A DNA stretch of 21,419 bases from Hyphomicrobiaceae bacterium (GTDB lineage: Bacteria > Pseudomonadota > Alphaproteobacteria > Rhizobiales > JAKIUO01), in the NCBI GenBank assembly GCA_021647535.1, contig JAKIUO010000023.1, positions 1-21,419 on the forward strand, read 5' to 3'. The notes under the pieces are model-generated. The model had not been told where the DNA came from, did not search any database, and saw nothing but the letters and a program-made list of their open reading frames with translations. This document shows positions 14,883 through 21,419 of the stretch, one piece after another. The stretch's first letter is position 1. The number at the start of each line of letters is the position of its first letter. The translations under genes and the position numbers were made by a program.

Positions 14883-16085
14883 CTACGACAACCCGGCGCA
14901 AAAGCGTTTGATGCGGGCACAGGCCTCGGTCAGCGCTTCGGTGCTGGTGGCGTAGGAGACGCGGAAATAGGGGGAGAGGCCAAAGGCTTCGCCGGGGACG
15001 GCAGCGACGCCTTCTTCTTCGAGAAGGGTGCTGACGAAATCAGCGTCGGTTTCGAGTTTGTGGCCGCCTTTGCTGGTTTTGCCCATGCAGCCCTTGGCCG
15101 ACGGATAAACATAAAACGCCCCTTCGGGTGTCAGGCACTCAATGCCCTCGCACTCATTGAGCAGACCAACAACGAGATTGCGGCGCGCTTTGAAAGCATC
15201 TGATCGTTCTTTTAAAAAATCCTGCGGACCATTCAGGGCCTCAACCGCTGCCCATTGGCTGATGGAGCTCGGGTTGCTGGTGCTCTGGCTCTGGATTTTG
15301 CGCATGGCGTTGATCAATTCGACCGGCCCCGCCGCATAGCCGATGCGCCAGCCGGTCATGGCATAGGCTTTGGAGACACCATTGCAGGTCAGAACGCGGT
15401 CTTTCAGTTTTGGTTCGACCTGCGCCGGGGTGACAAATTCAAAGCCATCATAAACAAGATGTTCGTACATATCATCGGTCATCACCCAGACATGGGGAAA
15501 GTCGAGCAGCACATCGGTCAGGGCTTTGAGCTCATCGCGGGTGTAAGCGCCGCCAGTGGGGTTCGACGGCGAGTTGAAAATAAACCATTTGGTCTTGTTG
15601 GTGATCGCGGCGCGCAGGTCTTCGGGTTGTAATTTGAAACCGTTTTCCTGTGTGGTGTTGACCGGCACAGGTTCACCGCCTGCCAGCAAGGACATGTCAG
15701 GATAGCTCACCCAATAAGGAGCCGGAATAATGACTTCATCGCCGGGATTCAAGGTGGCGCAAAGGGCATTATAAAGGATCTGCTTGCCGCCGGTGCCAAC
15801 GCTGACTTGGGCTGGTTCATAGTCAAGGCCGTTTTCACGTTTGAACTTGTCGCAAATGGCCTGCTTTAATTCGGGCATACCATCGACAGCCGTGTATTTG
15901 GTCTTGCCCTCATCAATGGCCGCTTTGGCCGCCTGCTTGATATTGTCTGGTGTATCGAAATCAGGTTCGCCAGCGCCCAGACCAATAACATCACGTCCGG
16001 CAGCCTTCAATTCGCGCGCCTTGGTGGAAACGGCAATGGTGGCGGATGGCTTCACACGTGAAAGACTGTCGGCGATAAACCCCAT
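14883..16085 (-). CDS. Aspartate aminotransferase (PLP-dependent, class I)
   Basis: A 400-residue cytoplasmic PLP enzyme that transfers the amino group of aspartate to 2-oxoglutarate. Many members of this alphaproteobacterial group may also act on prephenate. It starts like that group (MGFIADSLSRVKPSATIAVS). It has the SNPTG motif (174-178) and TDDMYEHLVYDG, where the aspartate contacts the pyridine nitrogen. It also has the Schiff-base Lys239 in SKAYAMTGWRIGY and an arginine near the C-terminus (FRVSYATS) that binds the substrate carboxylate. The ATG at 16085 has AGGAG eight bases upstream; an upstream in-frame start at 16190 would add 35 poorly conserved residues and was rejected. bioB begins 53 bp downstream on the same strand. 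Confidence 0.93.
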   Translation of the reverse strand: MGFIADSLSRVKPSATIAVSTKARELKAAGRDVIGLGAGEPDFDTPDNIKQAAKAAIDEGKTKYTAVDGMPELKQAICDKFKRENGLDYEPAQVSVGTGGKQILYNALCATLNPGDEVIIPAPYWVSYPDMSLLAGGEPVPVNTTQENGFKLQPEDLRAAITNKTKWFIFNSPSNPTGGAYTRDELKALTDVLLDFPHVWVMTDDMYEHLVYDGFEFVTPAQVEPKLKDRVLTCNGVSKAYAMTGWRIGYAAGPVELINAMRKIQSQSTSNPSSISQWAAVEALNGPQDFLKERSDAFKARRNLVVGLLNECEGIECLTPEGAFYVYPSAKGCMGKTSKGGHKLETDADFVSTLLEEEGVAAVPGEAFGLSPYFRVSYATSTEALTEACARIKRFCAGLS

Positions 16086-16195
16086 GGGACTGCTCCTGCT
16101 GCAAGAAAAAGGGATGCTAATTTTGTTTATGGGGTTGCGCGATAGGGGGCAAGTAAAAAGCGCAGAGGTGGGGGAAAAGGGTTGGGTCATTCAAT

Positions 16196-16330
16196 TCATG
16201 GTTCCGTAATGAGTTTGATGGCGGTCCATTTTCGTTCTGCGAAAGCTTCTTTTGCCAGCTGTAAAAGCAGCTCGGGACCAAGCTTGTGGCTAGCAAGGCT
16301 GGTGATCGCATAGATCCGCTCATTATCAAC
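16196..16330 (-). pseudogene. Possible C-terminal remnant of an unknown gene
   Basis: On the minus strand an open frame of 44 codons ends at a TGA (16198-16196). It reads like a real protein end (SLASHKLGPELLLQLAKEAF, then AERKWTAIKLITEP). It has no start codon of its own. An in-frame TGA sits immediately upstream, next to a TCGCGAAGCGA motif like the ends of the intergenic repeat. I do not recognise the family. A decayed gene cut off by rearrangement fits, but a chance frame is possible. Confidence 0.3.
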
Positions 16331-16397
16331 TCAGTCGCGAAGCGAAGTGTGCTCCGCCTCAAAACCTCATATCTTTAAAGGTGCCAACAGAAAAAGC

Positions 16398-16426
16398 TTG
16401 CGTCTCCACAATGCATACTGTAATTT
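16398..16426 (+). promoter_or_regulatory. Promoter of the GbsR-like regulator
   Basis: TTGCGT (16398-16403) and TAATTT (16421-16426) are separated by 17 bp, a plausible sigma-70-type promoter 44 bp before the regulator start. Its -10 overlaps the first operator palindrome, as expected for autorepression. Confidence 0.5.
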
Positions 16427-16442
16427 CTGTATTAACAGAAAT
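16423..16442. promoter_or_regulatory. Operator palindrome 1 (upstream of the regulator)
   Basis: ATTTCTGTATTAACAGAAAT has arms ATTTCTGT/ACAGAAAT that are exact reverse complements. It differs by one base from a second copy at 17016-17035, in front of the next operon. The paired occurrence on both sides of a GbsR/MarR-type regulator gene marks it as the probable binding site of that regulator. Confidence 0.75.
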
Positions 16443-16469
16443 GTCTGAATGTAAGAGCAGGTGAGTGTG

Positions 16470-16988
16470 ATGAAGCCGATTGTTGAAAAATTTGTGTTAC
16501 ATTGGGGGGAGATGGGCAGCCGTTGGGGGGTCAACCGCTCCGTGGCGCAGATCCATGGTCTGCTTTATCTGATGCAAAAGCCGATGACGGCGGAGCAGAT
16601 TTGTGATGAGCTGACGATTGCCCGCTCTAACGTCTCCAATAGCCTGAAAGAACTGCAAGCGCTTGGTCTTGTTCATAAGGCGCATGTGATTGGCGATCGG
16701 CGTGATCATTTTGCGGCACTCAAAGATGTGCAGGAAACTTTTAACGCCATTGTTGAGGCACGCAAAAAACGCGAGATTGACCCCACATTGACCCTGTTGC
16801 GTGATCTGGCGGATGAAGCGGCCCGTGAACAGGGAACGGATCTGCATGTCAAGCAGCAGATCGGCAATATGCTGCACTTCGTTGACCAGATGTCGGATTG
16901 GTATGAGGAGGTTAAAAAGGTGCCGAACGAGACTTTGATGAAAATGGTCAATATGGGTGCGAAAATCATCCGCTTCGTCGGGCGTTGA
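16470..16988 (+). CDS. GbsR/MarR family transcriptional regulator
   Basis: A 172-residue winged-helix DNA-binding protein. The N-terminal part (EKFVLHWGEMGSRWGVNRSV) is typical of the GbsR subgroup of MarR-like regulators. The helix-turn-helix lies at about 40-68 (ICDELTIARSNVSNSLKELQ), followed by the wing (HVIGDRRDHFAAL). The C-terminal helices probably form the dimer. The ATG at 16470 was chosen because AGGTGAG lies just upstream; a GTG at 16461 is an alternative. The gene lies between two copies of one palindrome and ends in its own terminator, so it probably represses itself and the following operon. GbsR relatives respond to choline or other small ligands; the ligand here is unknown. 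Confidence 0.88.
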   Translation: MKPIVEKFVLHWGEMGSRWGVNRSVAQIHGLLYLMQKPMTAEQICDELTIARSNVSNSLKELQALGLVHKAHVIGDRRDHFAALKDVQETFNAIVEARKKREIDPTLTLLRDLADEAAREQGTDLHVKQQIGNMLHFVDQMSDWYEEVKKVPNETLMKMVNMGAKIIRFVGR

Positions 16989-17007
16989 CTGTTTGGCCCG
17001 TTTTTTT
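16979..17007 (+). terminator. Intrinsic terminator after the regulator gene
   Basis: The stem CGGGC (16979-16983) pairs with GCCCG (16996-17000), and seven T follow directly (17001-17007). The stem overlaps the last codons and stop of the regulator gene. It would end the regulator transcript before the second operator, so the structural genes would need their own promoter. Confidence 0.55.
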
Positions 17008-17015
17008 GACCGTTA

Positions 17016-17035
17016 ATTTCTGTATTTACAGAAAT
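17016..17035. promoter_or_regulatory. Operator palindrome 2 (upstream of the membrane cassette)
   Basis: ATTTCTGTATTTACAGAAAT has 9-bp arms (ATTTCTGTA/TACAGAAAT) that are exact reverse complements around a TT centre. It matches operator 1 at 19 of 20 positions. It ends 27 bp before the first structural gene, just after a TTGACC hexamer (17006-17011). No clear -10 was found, but the position is right for repression. Confidence 0.75.
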
Positions 17036-17062
17036 AACAATTATTAGAGAAGGAAAAGAGAC

Positions 17063-17458
17063 ATGACAATGATACTTTTGTTAAGCGCTGCAGCAGCCTG
17101 TGGCACGGGGGCCATGTTCGCGCTGCTGTTGGCCAAGCCGCTTTATGGAACGCTGGGCGATAGCTGTTCGAGTGGGCGCAGCGCTTCGTTTTGGACAGCC
17201 TATTCCAGTGCCATGATGGTGTTGGCCCCGGCGATGGGCGTGCTTTTTATGGCGGCTTTTCCAGATCATGGCCTGCCGGTTTCGGTGGTGTTTTCCAGGT
17301 CACTATTACTGGGATTGGTTTGTCTGGTTTTCGCCCTGCTGGTGATGGGCCGCGTGCTCGGCAGAACCGCCTTCAAGCAGCTTGATGCTGAATTGAAAGC
17401 CGAAATTTACAAGGCGTCGCGCAAGGAAGTCCTCGAAGCGAACAGAAAGCAGGTGTAA
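17063..17458 (+). CDS. Small membrane protein, first gene of the regulated cassette
   Basis: A 131-residue protein that I do not recognise. It has three hydrophobic segments: about 2-26 (LLLSAAAACGTGAMFALLLA), 44-66 (TAYSSAMMVLAPAMGVLFMA) and 74-97 (VVFSRSLLLGLVCLVFALLV). A charged cytoplasmic-looking tail follows (LDAELKAEIYKASRKEVLEA). AAGGAAAAGAG lies a few bases before the ATG, a good ribosome-binding site. It is 27 bp downstream of operator 2, and the next gene starts one base after its stop. This implies tight coupling and a shared job with the SDR/DoxX protein. Confidence 0.8.
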   Translation: MTMILLLSAAAACGTGAMFALLLAKPLYGTLGDSCSSGRSASFWTAYSSAMMVLAPAMGVLFMAAFPDHGLPVSVVFSRSLLLGLVCLVFALLVMGRVLGRTAFKQLDAELKAEIYKASRKEVLEANRKQV

Positions 17459-17459
17459 T

Positions 17460-18755
17460 ATGCGTATTTTGATCACCGGGGCGACTGGCTATATTGGCCG
17501 CGCGCTTGTCGAGGCCCTGGACAAGGAGGGGGATGGGGAGAGGCATGATCTGGTGTTGGCCAGCAGGGCTCGTCCGCAAACAGAACACTTCAGGGGCAGG
17601 CATGAGTGGCGCTTCATCGATTTTGCGGCGGCTCATAGCGCCAATGACTGGCGGGAGCTGGTCAAAAATATAGATGTTGTCATCAATAGCGTGGGAATTT
17701 TTTCCCAAACCAAAAGCCAGCGCTTTGCCGACCTGCATGACAAGGCCCCGCGCGCTTTGTTCAAAGCGGCTCATGACGCCGGGGTCAAGCGGGTCATTCA
17801 GATTTCGGCACTGGGCACAGATGAGCGCGCCACCAGCGCCTATCATCTTTCCAAAAAGCGCGCCGATGATGCGTTGGCCAGGCTTGATATGGAATGGGTC
17901 ATCTTGCGCCCCTCATTGGTCATAGGCAAGGAAGGCGTGAGCTGGCGCTTTTTTCAGGCCCTTGCAGCACTCCCATTTGTGCCTGTCATTGCTGATGGAC
18001 GACAGATCTTGCAGCCTGTCAGCATTGATGATGTCGCAAGAGCCGTTCTGATGGTCCTGAAACGTCAAGAAGCGGTTGGGCATCGCATCAATCTGGTGGG
18101 ATCTGAGCGCGTCACGCTTGAACAATATCTCAGACAGCTTTCAAACTGGCAGAGAAAAAACAGGTTTCGCCCTGTTCATATGCCTTATGGCCTTTCTGGT
18201 TTGCTGGCAATCACCGCCCCTTTAATCGGTAATTTTCCGTTTAATCGCGATGCTGTCAATATGCTGAAAGAAGCGCGTGCAGTCGAGCCGAAGGATTGCC
18301 AACAAAGGCTGGGGTTTCAACCTGCTGGGCTGTCTGAGTATTTGCTTGAACATCCGCTAGGCAAAGCACAGAGCATAGAGGCAAGGCAATATTTTTTGCG
18401 CCCATTCTTGCGCCTTTCGCTGGCTTTTATGTGGATCATGGCCGGTGTGGCTTCGCTGCTTTTAACCCCTCATGCGCAAAGTCTGGCGCTGCTGTCGAAG
18501 CTGGGTTTGCAGGGTTTGGCCGGGACGCTGGCTCTGTATGGGGCGGCTTTTCTGGATGTGGCTCTGGGAATAGCCCTGTTGGCGCGCTTTCATATCAGGC
18601 GCGTCGCCATGGTACAGATCGCCCTCATTGCAGGTTACACGCTGGCCCTGACAATCGTGGCACCATTCATGTGGTCTGATCCGTTTGGCGTGCTGGTCAA
18701 AAATTTTCCACTCATGATCGCCACGATGTTGATGAGGGGCTGGCAAGAGGAATAA
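17460..18755 (+). CDS. NAD(P)-binding SDR protein fused to a DoxX-like membrane domain
   Basis: A 431-residue two-domain protein. Residues 1-290 form an atypical/extended short-chain dehydrogenase domain of the NDUFA9-like kind. It has a Rossmann GATGYIG (7-13), a Ser116 in QISALGTD and a YxxxK pair at Tyr128 and Lys132. Residues about 312-431 hold four hydrophobic segments of a DoxX-like domain. It is predicted to be an inner-membrane oxidoreductase, or a nucleotide-binding sensor tied to quinone or lipid chemistry; the substrate is unknown. It starts one base after the previous stop, with GCAGGTG as the ribosome-binding site, and the next gene follows 4 bp later. The domain order is clear; the catalytic activity is inferred. 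Confidence 0.85.
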   Translation: MRILITGATGYIGRALVEALDKEGDGERHDLVLASRARPQTEHFRGRHEWRFIDFAAAHSANDWRELVKNIDVVINSVGIFSQTKSQRFADLHDKAPRALFKAAHDAGVKRVIQISALGTDERATSAYHLSKKRADDALARLDMEWVILRPSLVIGKEGVSWRFFQALAALPFVPVIADGRQILQPVSIDDVARAVLMVLKRQEAVGHRINLVGSERVTLEQYLRQLSNWQRKNRFRPVHMPYGLSGLLAITAPLIGNFPFNRDAVNMLKEARAVEPKDCQQRLGFQPAGLSEYLLEHPLGKAQSIEARQYFLRPFLRLSLAFMWIMAGVASLLLTPHAQSLALLSKLGLQGLAGTLALYGAAFLDVALGIALLARFHIRRVAMVQIALIAGYTLALTIVAPFMWSDPFGVLVKNFPLMIATMLMRGWQEE

Positions 18756-18759
18756 GAAT

Positions 18760-19257
18760 ATGTTTGAAGATTTCACAAGTTACAATATATTGAAATGGAC
18801 CCATATCCTCAGTGCATTTCTACTGTTTGGTACCGGGCTTGGCAGTGCCTTTTACAAGTGGATGTCAGATCGCTCCGGTAATATCGAGGCGCAGGCCATC
18901 ACGGCAAAACATGTGGTGCTGGCAGATTTTTTGTTCACCACGCCCTCGGCAATCTATCAACCCATCAGCGGTTTCTTGTTACTGCAACAGTTGGGAACTC
19001 CCTTGAGTGAGCCCTGGGTGGTGCTGTCCTTCGTTTTATATATAATCGCCGGGCTGTGCTGGTTGCCGGTGGTCTGGTTGCAGATTTTAATGCGCGATCT
19101 GGCACTTGATGCCCTCGATAAGGGGCAGGGGCTCTCTCAGGAATATCGCCGGCTGGCACGTATCTGGTTCTGGCTCGGCTGGCCCGCCTTTGTCTCTTTG
19201 ATTGTTGCCGTTTGGCTGATGGTGGCCAAGCCCGACCTTCCCCCTTTCTGGAGTTGA
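18760..19257 (+). CDS. DUF2269 family membrane protein
   Basis: A 165-residue polytopic protein with about four membrane segments: 11-32, 50-75, 86-108 and 138-158. It matches what I know of the DUF2269 family of predicted integral membrane proteins. Two conserved-looking histidines lie at or near membrane segments: His15 (WTHILSAFLLFGTGLGSAFY) and His51 (AKHVVLADFLFTTPSA). Bound heme or another cofactor is possible but not shown. It sits 4 bp after the SDR/DoxX gene and 2 bp before DUF4166, so all are probably translated from one message. Confidence 0.8.
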   Translation: MFEDFTSYNILKWTHILSAFLLFGTGLGSAFYKWMSDRSGNIEAQAITAKHVVLADFLFTTPSAIYQPISGFLLLQQLGTPLSEPWVVLSFVLYIIAGLCWLPVVWLQILMRDLALDALDKGQGLSQEYRRLARIWFWLGWPAFVSLIVAVWLMVAKPDLPPFWS

Positions 19258-19259
19258 AT

Positions 19260-19901
19260 ATGGAACAGAACACAAAAACCGGTATGTCGATTTTCGAGCA
19301 GGCCCTTGGCAAGGACTGGCAAAATGTTGCGCCAATGGTGCGAAAACACTATGGTTTGCGCTCAAAAAGCAATGATGAAATCGAATTGCAAGGAACCATG
19401 TCCGTCTATTATCCGCTAGCAGCTTTTCTGCTGCTCGCCCCGGCCAGACTGTTTGGCGGACCGGTTCTTTTGCGCGAGGACAATATTCCAGTGCGCGTAA
19501 AAAACAGCTCGCAGCCGCAGAACAAGGCCATGCACTGGCACCGCAGTTTTAAAATTCCGGGCCGAACAAGGCCCATTATTTTCAAGTCAAGCATGGAATA
19601 TGCCGGGGGCAATGAAATTATTGAAACGATTGGCACAAACCCGCGTTTTGGCATGGGCATTAAAATGGCGATCAGGCAAGAGCAAGGGGCCATTATTTAT
19701 GAAAGTACCGACTACCTGCTCAAGCTGGGAGCGCTGCGCCTCCCCCTTCCCGGGCATATGCTGCTCGGACGGGCATGGGTTGAAGAAAAAGAAATTGATA
19801 ACCAGCATATCGCACTGAAATTTACGATAAAACACCCCTTGTGGGGAAGAATATATGCCTATTCCGGCACGTTCAGCCTTTGTCCTCCACGAGGTGATTA
19901 A
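19260..19901 (+). CDS. DUF4166 domain protein
   Basis: A 213-residue protein matching the DUF4166 pattern: a start with ALGKDWQNVAPMVRKHYGLR (about 10-29), then LQGTMSVYYPLAAFLLLAPA with a hydrophobic stretch, and a beta-rich remainder (MHWHRSFKIPG; GMGIKMAIRQEQGAIIYEST). As I recall, DUF4166 also occurs as the C-terminal part of larger SDR/DoxX polypeptides; here it is a separate gene in the same operon. The ATG at 19260 was chosen because GGAG lies six bases upstream, two bases after the DUF2269 stop. A start at 19212 would overlap that gene by 46 bp. The biochemical role is unknown. Confidence 0.82.
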   Translation: MEQNTKTGMSIFEQALGKDWQNVAPMVRKHYGLRSKSNDEIELQGTMSVYYPLAAFLLLAPARLFGGPVLLREDNIPVRVKNSSQPQNKAMHWHRSFKIPGRTRPIIFKSSMEYAGGNEIIETIGTNPRFGMGIKMAIRQEQGAIIYESTDYLLKLGALRLPLPGHMLLGRAWVEEKEIDNQHIALKFTIKHPLWGRIYAYSGTFSLCPPRGD

Positions 19902-20051
19902 ATGGAATATCATGTATACACAAAGCACTCGAAAACCCGAAAAAAGTTAAAGAAATACCGCAGTCTGTTCAAAGAGGTACACCCGTCAGCAGTCAAATCG
20001 CTTGTAGCCGCTGGCTATAGTGGTTTCATCGCGATTGAAAATAGGCCATAA
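19902..20051 (+). CDS. 49-residue basic protein at the end of the cassette
   Basis: A short gene whose ATG follows the DUF4166 stop with no gap, preceded by a strong GAGGTG five bases upstream (19891-19896). The product has a lysine/arginine-rich first half (KHSKTRKKLKKYRSLFKEV) and a less charged second half (VKSLVAAGYSGFIAIENRP). I do not recognise it. The spacing and ribosome-binding site argue for translation, making it the last member of the operon. It might bind RNA, DNA or acidic membrane lipids. It could also be the truncated end of a longer gene. Confidence 0.6.
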   Translation: MEYHVYTKHSKTRKKLKKYRSLFKEVHPSAVKSLVAAGYSGFIAIENRP

Positions 20052-20099
20052 TGCCGCCCATTGAGCCCCTGTTGTCGAAACATCAATGAACGGAGCAAT

Positions 20100-20843
20100 A
20101 TGTTCGGATTTTTATCCCGTTTCTGGCGCACCAGCGTTGTGGGAACCTTTCTGGCCGGATCGTTTTTCCTGCTGCCGGTTGTGCTGACGATCTTCATTAT
20201 CATCTGGTTGGTGCGTTGGATCAAGGATGCGCTGGGTCCTGGGACATTTTTTGGCGAGCTGATTTTGCAGAGCGGCAAGGTGCTGGTGGGGCGTGATTAT
20301 GAATATATTGCCTTTGCCCTTGGTTTGCTGATTGCCGTGATTGGTATATGGATCCTCGGGCTGTTTGTACGCACACAAGCCAGAAAAGGGCTGGAAAGTG
20401 CTTTTGATGCGACCATGGATCGTGTGCCGTTTTTCCGCACCATCTACAAGCCGGTCGCAAGGATTGTACGTTTTGCATCTGGCGATCCGAACGCCGAAGA
20501 ACTGGCGGGTATGAGTGTTGTCAGGTGTCGTCTGGGCGGCCTTGATGGCGTGGATACACTCGCCCTGCTGGCCTCCTCGCAAACCTATACACTGGATGGG
20601 GAGCGGCGCAAGCTGGTCTATTTTCCGACCTCGCCCATTCCCATGTCAGGCTATCTTTTGTTCATGCCGGAAAAAAATATCACGCCAGTAACGGGTATGC
20701 AGGTAGATCAGTTGATGAAGATCTATGTCTCTCTGGGTGCGCTGGCGCCAGAAAATATGCCAGCTGAATTTATTGCTGCGCCGCAAAGCATCAAAGATCT
20801 GGCGACAAACGTCTCGGAAAAAACACCTGATGAGTTGGAGTAG
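20100..20843 (+). CDS. DUF502 family membrane protein
   Basis: A 247-residue inner-membrane protein of the DUF502 family. It has two hydrophobic segments near the N-terminus, about 9-37 (TSVVGTFLAGSFFLLPVVLT) and 64-88 (YIAFALGLLIAVIGIWILGL). A soluble domain follows, with the family pattern VPFFRTIYKPVARIV and, further on, YFPTSPIPMSGYLLFMPE. Function is unknown; the family is widespread in Proteobacteria. The ATG at 20100 has CGGAG six bases upstream and was preferred to a start at 20061, which would overlap the spacer after the small basic gene. It lies 48 bp after that gene and may be cotranscribed with the cassette or be an unrelated neighbour. Confidence 0.88.
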   Translation: MFGFLSRFWRTSVVGTFLAGSFFLLPVVLTIFIIIWLVRWIKDALGPGTFFGELILQSGKVLVGRDYEYIAFALGLLIAVIGIWILGLFVRTQARKGLESAFDATMDRVPFFRTIYKPVARIVRFASGDPNAEELAGMSVVRCRLGGLDGVDTLALLASSQTYTLDGERRKLVYFPTSPIPMSGYLLFMPEKNITPVTGMQVDQLMKIYVSLGALAPENMPAEFIAAPQSIKDLATNVSEKTPDELE

Positions 20844-20902
20844 TCAGATATGTGAATTTTGCGGTGCCTCATTTTTCCAGCTAGGACAATTCAATTCTTG
20901 CG

Positions 20903-20935
20903 CAACTCGCTTCGCGAATGGGCTATCGCACTCTG
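20903..20935 (-). repeat. Fragment of the multi-hairpin repeat, copy D
   Basis: ACTCGCTTCGCGAATGGGCT followed by ATCGC is nearly the reverse complement of the right end of copy B (12012-12034). The rest of the element is missing. It lies between the convergent DUF502 and RNA ligase-like genes. A 12-bp palindrome CTCTTGCAAGAG follows at 20982-20993. Confidence 0.55.
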
Positions 20936-21015
20936 TCTGCTCCGTGGCCCCGCGCTCTCGTTTCGTCCAGTGAATTATAACCTCTTGCAAGAGTATCATT
21001 TGTCCGCTTTTCTTT

Positions 21016-21419
21016 TCACAACTCTACCCCGACTTCCTCGAAATACATATTGCGCAGGGATATGATATTTTTCTCCAGGTCTGCGCTTGACAGGGTGATG
21101 AGCCAGTTATGGAAACTGGCGGCGTCATCTTCTTGGCCTGGACTTGAACCATAAATCTTTGGGGGAGCGGTCGGCAAGGCCTGCTCTTTTATGCGGGCGC
21201 GGCGGATGCGGTCTTTGTGGGCGCGCATCTGTTTCCAGAAGCTGTAGAAATCCAGCTTGATTTTGAACTGGTAGCCAGCCGCGTCTTCAACGACAAAGCC
21301 TTCGATATATTTTTCGCGATATTGATAGAGATGCCCTTGGCTCTTTACCGAACTGATCCAGCCTGAAAATTCCTCCCAGTTTTTCAATGTCGGGCCAAGA
21401 GCCTTGGATTTAAGTCCTA
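21016..21419 (-). CDS. RNA ligase-like nucleotidyltransferase, C-terminal part (partial)
   Basis: The frame is open from the right window edge to a TGA at 21018-21016, giving the last 133 residues of a larger protein. EGFVVEDAAGYQFKIK contains what look like motifs IV (EGFVV) and V (KIK) of covalent nucleotidyltransferases. The following LDFYSFWKQMRAHK resembles the segment after motif V in T4 RnlA (Rnl1)-type RNA ligases. Motif I, with the lysine that takes AMP, would lie outside the window. Such enzymes seal RNA 5'-phosphate/3'-hydroxyl ends and are often linked to RNA repair or phage conflict. Only two motifs are visible, so other members of the superfamily remain possible. Confidence 0.6.
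   Translation of the reverse strand, partial: GLKSKALGPTLKNWEEFSGWISSVKSQGHLYQYREKYIEGFVVEDAAGYQFKIKLDFYSFWKQMRAHKDRIRRARIKEQALPTAPPKIYGSSPGQEDDAASFHNWLITLSSADLEKNIISLRNMYFEEVGVEL

Overview
The window looks like a chromosomal segment of an alphaproteobacterium of moderate GC content. The evidence is a canonical mreB-mreC-mreD-mrdA-rodA block, a dapA-smpB pair beside a soluble lytic transglycosylase, a DUF2161 protein, a ribbon-helix-helix protein of the RHH_4 type, and an alphaproteobacterial-type class I aspartate aminotransferase. The order or genus cannot be fixed from the sequence. No rRNA, tRNA, IS element, prophage or CRISPR array was seen.

Layout. At 1-45 is the first 15 codons of a leftward gene that runs off the window. 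At 209-6092 (minus strand) lies the cell-elongation operon mreB-mreC-mreD-mrdA-rodA. At 6599-7743 a small RHH protein and an alpha/beta hydrolase converge with a 4-bp overlap. At 7829-10105 is a large lytic transglycosylase, divergent across about 400 bp from dapA-smpB (10515-11897). At 12073-12765 is a DUF2161 gene with a PD-(D/E)XK-like signature, flanked on both sides by copies of a multi-hairpin repeat in opposite orientation. At 13013-16085 (minus) are bioY, bioB and an aspartate aminotransferase. At 16470-20051 is an accessory-looking cassette: a GbsR/MarR-type regulator, then a small membrane protein, an SDR/DoxX fusion, DUF2269, DUF4166 and a 49-residue basic protein. A DUF502 membrane protein follows (20100-20843). 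At the right edge is the C-terminal part of an RNA ligase-like protein on the minus strand.

How the genes work together. MreB filaments, MreC and MreD position the PBP2 (MrdA)/RodA synthase for lateral wall growth. The lytic transglycosylase cleaves the same peptidoglycan, and DapA supplies the lysine/diaminopimelate branch needed for its precursors, so half of the window serves the cell wall. BioB makes biotin and BioY imports it.

The strongest candidate for an undescribed system is the 16.4-20.05 kb cassette. The same 20-bp palindrome lies at the promoter of the GbsR-like regulator and again in front of the first structural gene, with an intrinsic terminator between them. The five downstream genes are packed with gaps of 0-4 bp. 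The predicted products are an oxidoreductase fused to a DoxX-like membrane domain, two further membrane proteins and a DUF4166 protein. This suggests a regulated envelope-associated redox or lipid-modifying module, but the substrate is unknown. The second unusual feature is a dispersed intergenic repeat of 130-165 bp made of several short hairpins: three near-complete copies and one fragment.
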